A stretch of 64,000 nucleotides of DNA, from assembly GCA_028281865.1 (NCBI GenBank), contig JANQJB010000108.1, positions 1-64,000 on the forward strand, given 5' to 3'. Both the position numbers and the translations under genes were made by a program. Positions 60,682 through 64,000 of this stretch are shown piece after piece (positions within the stretch are counted from its first letter, which is position 1; every line of letters starts with the position of its first letter). The notes under the pieces were generated by a model, which was given only the letters and a program-made list of their open reading frames with translations, ran no database searches and was not told where the DNA came from. Origin of the DNA: Marinagarivorans sp. GTDB taxonomy: Bacteria; Pseudomonadota; Gammaproteobacteria; Pseudomonadales; Cellvibrionaceae.

Positions 60682-61922
60682 TGGTTTTTTCGATTAATGG
60701 CAATAGCAAAAATGAGGCCAGAAACTGAAATCAACATCATAAATAGAAAATAATTTTCGAAACCTGTAACCCCTGCATCCGCATCAAGTATTCTCCCCGT
60801 GAGGGAAGCAAAAAATACATCTGGAAAAAAACCAATTAGCGAAACCAAGCCTACAGCAGTACCTGTGATATTTTTATTAATTTTGCACTCTTCAACCAGT
60901 GCAAAATAAACACCACGAAGCGCGAAGACGGCTAGATAAGATGAAACTAAACTAAAAATGGCAAGATTAAACAACACGTTAATCGGCCAGCTGATTGCGA
61001 GTAAGGTGTAAAAAACGGTGAGGGCGATAAAACTCCATTGAATGACTCTACTTGCCATAAAACGATCGGCTAGAAAGCCGGCACAAATAGCGCCGACCGG
61101 CCGCAAGTAGGCGGTAAGGCTGGTAAAGGTGGAGGCGTCGACATGATTCATCGATAGGACATTTACCAGATACACTCCGTAATTGTCAGAAGCCTTGAAC
61201 GCACAATAAGAGCAAATAACGATGGCCGCTTGCAACCAGACTTTTTTTGAGCTGATGGCCTCAACAATAGCATCCCCGGGCTTGTATGCAGCGCCCCCCG
61301 AATTTTCAGACTCCGGAATATATCGCCATATCAGTAGGGCGGTTAAGGCTGTAATGGCTGTATAAAAATAGATGACAGCTTTTAGCCCTGATATTTTTTC
61401 CTCAGGGGAGACATCTCCTGAGTCGGCGGAAATAATATGAGAAAATAGCAATACCGCGATACTTGACATGATTGCTGCCGCTAGGCCTCTGCCCCCATCA
61501 AGCAAACCAAAGGCTCGTCCTTGACTAGAGGCACCGCCCCATTCTCTTGTTGCTTTAATCATTCCCGCCCAAAACATTAAGATAGAAGTAATACCCCAAT
61601 AACCGAATAGAAATGTTAAACCAACTGTGTCGGGAACATGGGCAAAGTACAAGCCGCCAGCAGCTGTTGCGAGTAACGATGTAGCCATTAATCGTCGGGC
61701 GGAAAAATAGTCGGCAATAATTCCTCCCGGAAAGTAGCAGATCATTGCAATCACGCCATAAACAGCAAAACTATCACCCAGGTCAGCATTCGATAGCGCG
61801 AAGCTTTCGAGTAAGGTAGGTCGAAAAAATCTGGCAACATGAAAAGGAAGACTAAATATCATCTCCCCGGCGAAAATTAGACTAAAGATAATACGCCAGT
61901 TGTAGGACTTGCTGTTATTCAA
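60678..61922 (-). CDS. MFS transporter
   Basis: 414 residues, about twelve membrane segments. N-half: AGEMIFSLPFHVARFFRPTL, YGVIAMICYFPGGIIADYFS with the MFS loop 2-3 motif reading ADYFSARRLMATS; C-half: LRPVGAICAGFLADRFMASR and ITGTAVGLVSLIGFFPDVFF. Resembles the nitrate/organophosphate-antiporter side of the superfamily, but the substrate cannot be assigned. No clear catabolic neighbour. Confidence 0.85.
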   Translation of the reverse strand: MNNSKSYNWRIIFSLIFAGEMIFSLPFHVARFFRPTLLESFALSNADLGDSFAVYGVIAMICYFPGGIIADYFSARRLMATSLLATAAGGLYFAHVPDTVGLTFLFGYWGITSILMFWAGMIKATREWGGASSQGRAFGLLDGGRGLAAAIMSSIAVLLFSHIISADSGDVSPEEKISGLKAVIYFYTAITALTALLIWRYIPESENSGGAAYKPGDAIVEAISSKKVWLQAAIVICSYCAFKASDNYGVYLVNVLSMNHVDASTFTSLTAYLRPVGAICAGFLADRFMASRVIQWSFIALTVFYTLLAISWPINVLFNLAIFSLVSSYLAVFALRGVYFALVEECKINKNITGTAVGLVSLIGFFPDVFFASLTGRILDADAGVTGFENYFLFMMLISVSGLIFAIAINRKNQ

Positions 61923-62031
61923 GACTCGCTTACCCCGATGCTTTTTTAATATTCACGGAAATAAAAGGAGTTAGGCTTATACGGCACATCCAGTAACAAT
62001 GACATACTTGCGAACTCCGGTAGCTTTAGTA

Positions 62032-62078
62032 TTTAGGTCCTGAGCTTTTAGGTCTTTGGGTTTTTAGGTTCTGGGCTA
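62032..62078. repeat. 15-16-bp tandem repeat, three units
   Basis: Units beginning TTTAGGT at 62032-62046, 62047-62062 and 62063-62078. It lies between the MFS start and the end of the GNAT gene and touches that gene's stop codon. Confidence 0.65.
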
Positions 62079-62504
62079 TATGCCTTGGTATCGATATACA
62101 TTTGTATCGCGTTGCTTAAAACCTACCTTCTTATAAAGTGCGTTGGCAGCTTCACGAGACGGCCTGGAAGTAAGGTCAACAGTTTTTGCACCGTGTTGTT
62201 CCGCCAATTCGATTGCTTTTTCAGTGAGCAATTTCCCCACTCCTTTGCCACGAGAGTTTTTATTGACCACGACATCCTCTATCCATGCTCTAATTCCGGT
62301 GGGTATTTTAAAAACGACTACGGTAAGGCTGCCATAGTAAATACCGTCTTCCTTTGCCATCAACAAATGACTGGCTTCCGATTCTACAATCTCTTTTACG
62401 TTGCTGTCGGATAGCGTTGTTGCCGATGAGGATAATTGGGGAAGTAGCTCGTTTAACGCGTCTTTAATGTCTTCCGAATAACGTTTAATTTCAATTATTT
62501 GCAT
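62076..62504 (-). CDS. GNAT-family N-acetyltransferase
   Basis: 142 residues, intact. GNAT motif A: AWIEDVVVNKNSRGKGVGKL then LTEKAIELAEQHGAKTVDLT, motif B NALYKKVGFKQRDTNVYRY. Closest in style to small-molecule acetyltransferases beside HxlR-type regulators. 2 bp separate it from the regulator gene upstream, so they form an operon. Confidence 0.88.
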   Translation of the reverse strand: MQIIEIKRYSEDIKDALNELLPQLSSSATTLSDSNVKEIVESEASHLLMAKEDGIYYGSLTVVVFKIPTGIRAWIEDVVVNKNSRGKGVGKLLTEKAIELAEQHGAKTVDLTSRPSREAANALYKKVGFKQRDTNVYRYQGI

Positions 62505-62506
62505 TA

Positions 62507-62821
62507 TTATCTATGTTTATCTTGTTGGAGCTCAGAATCTAGAGCGTGAATTTGTTCGATGATCTTAATAAGTTTTTTACCGGATGTCGTTAGTGAATAC
62601 TCAGTCCTCGGAGGAACTTCTGGAAAACTTATTTTTTCTAATAAGCCGTAAGATGTGAGTTTTCGCAATCTCTCGGATAAAACTTTTTTTGAGATGCCAG
62701 AAATATGGCGCTCAAGTGCTCCTGGTCGAATGATACCGGAATCGACCGCGAGCAATACTGACACCGACCACTTACAGCCAACCACATCTTCAAGCTTGTG
62801 ATAAATACTTAGGTTGCTCAA
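62507..62821 (-). CDS. HxlR-family transcriptional regulator
   Basis: 104 residues. Winged helix: VVGCKWSVSVLLAVDSGIIR, ALERHISGISKKVLSERLRK, LTSYGLLEKISFPEVPPRTE, YSLTTSGKKLI. This is the MarR-like HxlR family, which responds to aldehydes, thiols or redox change. Divergent from a glutaredoxin-like gene, with a direct repeat in the shared spacer. Confidence 0.93.
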   Translation of the reverse strand: MSNLSIYHKLEDVVGCKWSVSVLLAVDSGIIRPGALERHISGISKKVLSERLRKLTSYGLLEKISFPEVPPRTEYSLTTSGKKLIKIIEQIHALDSELQQDKHR

Positions 62822-62851
62822 ATTTTTTCTCTTTTAAATTCAGCTTTTTAC

Positions 62852-62883
62852 ACCAAAAAGTTCCTATGGCACCATTTTGTTCC
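62852..62883. promoter_or_regulatory. Candidate HxlR operator (direct repeat)
   Basis: ACCAAAAAGTTCC (62852-62864) and ACCATTTTGTTCC (62871-62883), 19 bp apart start to start and equal at 9 of 13 positions, lie in the 142-bp spacer between the regulator and the glutaredoxin-like gene. Position suits an operator controlling both. Confidence 0.5.
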
Positions 62884-62963
62884 CGCTTTCATTCAAGTAA
62901 CAACGGCGTTAATGTTTCTGCGTGCGCACAACATTACTTTAATTTATCACTTGGAGAATACTT

Positions 62964-63200
62964 ATGAAAGCAAAAGCAGTCTTTTACCATGCTGGTTGTC
63001 CTATTTGCGTAACTGCTGAGCAAAGCATAGCGAACGCAATCGATCCGTCTCGATACGACCTAGAGTTTGTTCATTTAGGTGAAGAAAAGGCCCGCGTTGC
63101 AGAAGCTGAATCTGTCGGTGTTAAATCGGTACCTGCATTATTAATAGATGATACACCTTTTCATATCAACTTCGGGGCCAGCATTTCGGACTTGAAGTAG
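62964..63200 (+). CDS. Glutaredoxin/thioredoxin-fold small protein (CPIC)
   Basis: 78 residues. MKAKAVFYHAGCPICVTAEQ has a CxxC redox motif (Cys12-Cys15), and VGVKSVPALLIDDTPFHINF has the cis-Pro of thioredoxin folds. Good GGAGAA ribosome-binding site before the ATG. Likely a thiol redox protein controlled by the divergent HxlR regulator. Confidence 0.88.
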   Translation: MKAKAVFYHAGCPICVTAEQSIANAIDPSRYDLEFVHLGEEKARVAEAESVGVKSVPALLIDDTPFHINFGASISDLK

Positions 63201-63275
63201 TAAAACTGCGCGGGACTTGCCAACATAGTGCCGCGCCTTATTCAGCTAGCTACTCAATATTGCAAATAAAATTTT

Positions 63276-63623
63276 TTAATTGACTAGGTTGCTGTATAAG
63301 TTATACAAAGCATATGCCAGCGTGATTAGATAAATAACGAAACCAATCCAGTATGCTGATATATTTTTTTTTGGAACTGCGAAACCAAAAAATAAATAAT
63401 TAATTTTTGAAAGAAATTCGTCCATCTCGTCCTTGTGTCCGTCGTTAGGCTGATTTAGAAGATTTTTAATTTCTCTGGAATGGCGTGAAATCTTTAGAAA
63501 AAATAATTGCGCGACTAAGAGTAATAACGGTAACTGAAGGTACCAAGGAGCGCTATAAATCGCCAGCGCGCTTATCCCAAGGAATTCTCCGTTTAAATTA
63601 AATGTTTCTTCGGGCTTGTTCAT
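63276..63623 (-). CDS. Hypothetical membrane protein
   Basis: 115 residues with two or three hydrophobic segments (YLQLPLLLLVAQLFFLKI; YWIGFVIYLITLAYALYNLY) separated by a polar cytoplasmic-type loop. No family recognised. Confidence 0.6.
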   Translation of the reverse strand: MNKPEETFNLNGEFLGISALAIYSAPWYLQLPLLLLVAQLFFLKISRHSREIKNLLNQPNDGHKDEMDEFLSKINYLFFGFAVPKKNISAYWIGFVIYLITLAYALYNLYSNLVN

Positions 63624-63695
63624 CCACTTAGCTCTCTAATGGGTAGGCGTGGTGTGAGAGGAGCTTTAAGACTGGAGGACGCATAGTTTTACGCG

Positions 63696-64000
63696 TTATA
63701 CACCTTTATTTGCTGCTGTTATTAACTTATCGAGCTGATCGGCAAATGCCTTTCGATCAGCTTGAGATAGTGCCGCTGGGCCGCCTGTGTGCACTCCGCT
63801 TGAACGCATTGTCTCTAAAAAATCTCTCATATTTAGGCGTGATCGAATGTTATCTTTTGTGTAACGCTCTCCACGAGGACTTAAGACAAAACCCTCTTTA
63901 TCAATCACGTCTTTTGCCAAAGGTATATCACTTGTGATGACAAGGTCGCCCGCTTGTACTCTATTTACAATCTCATTATCTGCTAAGTCAAAGCCTTTGG
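63696..64000 (-). CDS. YaiI/YqxD-family (DUF188) protein, 5'-truncated by the window edge
   Basis: The frame continues without a stop beyond an internal ATG (63920) to the window edge: [80 protein letters not shown]. This is the conserved C-terminal two thirds of the YaiI/DUF188 family, a PIN-like fold with a likely nuclease role. The first third lies outside the window. Confidence 0.92.
   Translation of the reverse strand, partial: KGFDLADNEIVNRVQAGDLVITSDIPLAKDVIDKEGFVLSPRGERYTKDNIRSRLNMRDFLETMRSSGVHTGGPAALSQADRKAFADQLDKLITAANKGV

Overview
This window looks like chromosomal DNA from a marine, polysaccharide-degrading gammaproteobacterium, possibly of the Cellvibrionaceae type. That placement is inferred from gene content: TonB-dependent uptake, lipoprotein glycoside hydrolases, several formylglycine-type sulfatases, a GlrK-QseG-GlrR set and a DUF502 protein. 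No rRNA, tRNA, CRISPR array or intact insertion sequence was seen.

Layout. 1-7201: end of a MacB/FtsX-type permease, then a tight four-gene operon of unknown function (beta-sandwich protein, LysM/peptidoglycan-binding protein, 1088-residue OmpA-like protein, SUMF1-like lipoprotein without the catalytic cysteines). 7282-12163: TonB-dependent receptor and a PhoD-type phosphatase. 12371-27469: L-rhamnose catabolism. L-rhamnonate dehydratase and an SDR dehydrogenase lie on the plus strand. A long minus-strand operon (rhamnulose-1-P aldolase/dehydrogenase fusion, rhaI, NCS1-type permease, two sulfatases, FGGY kinase, lutC) faces divergent lutAB. 27788-38756: housekeeping and envelope genes (OmpA-like protein, a stand-alone AtpC-like protein, EF-hand protein, glrK-qseG-glrR, a broken GNAT gene, membrane proteins, zinc metallopeptidase). 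38911-51944: DeoR regulator, two GH78 alpha-L-rhamnosidases, a third sulfatase, a beta-propeller/cytochrome c pair and a fumarylacetoacetase-family hydrolase. 52103-64000: small envelope proteins, an oxidoreductase with a TctABC transporter, a PEP-CTERM-like protein, another broken GNAT gene, an MFS transporter, an HxlR/glutaredoxin-like pair and the end of a YaiI/DUF188 gene.

How it fits together. The rhamnosidases and sulfatases would release L-rhamnose from a sulfated rhamnose-rich glycan (ulvan or rhamnan sulfate are candidates; no lyase is present to decide). Two routes can consume it. The phosphorylative route is RhaI, kinase, then the aldolase/dehydrogenase, giving DHAP and L-lactate. 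The non-phosphorylative route is L-rhamnonate dehydratase, SDR dehydrogenase, then diketo-deoxy-rhamnonate hydrolase, giving pyruvate and L-lactate. Both end in L-lactate, which LutABC oxidises to pyruvate. No L-rhamnose 1-dehydrogenase or lactonase was recognised.

The most unusual non-coding signal is a dispersed family of about 107-125 bp structured repeats (four full copies, one half copy). Outer arms, a 4-bp mini-hairpin and an inner hairpin are kept by compensatory sequence changes. Several intergenic regions also carry short degenerate tandem duplications of 15-21 bp, and two GNAT genes are each broken by one TAA and one homopolymer frameshift.
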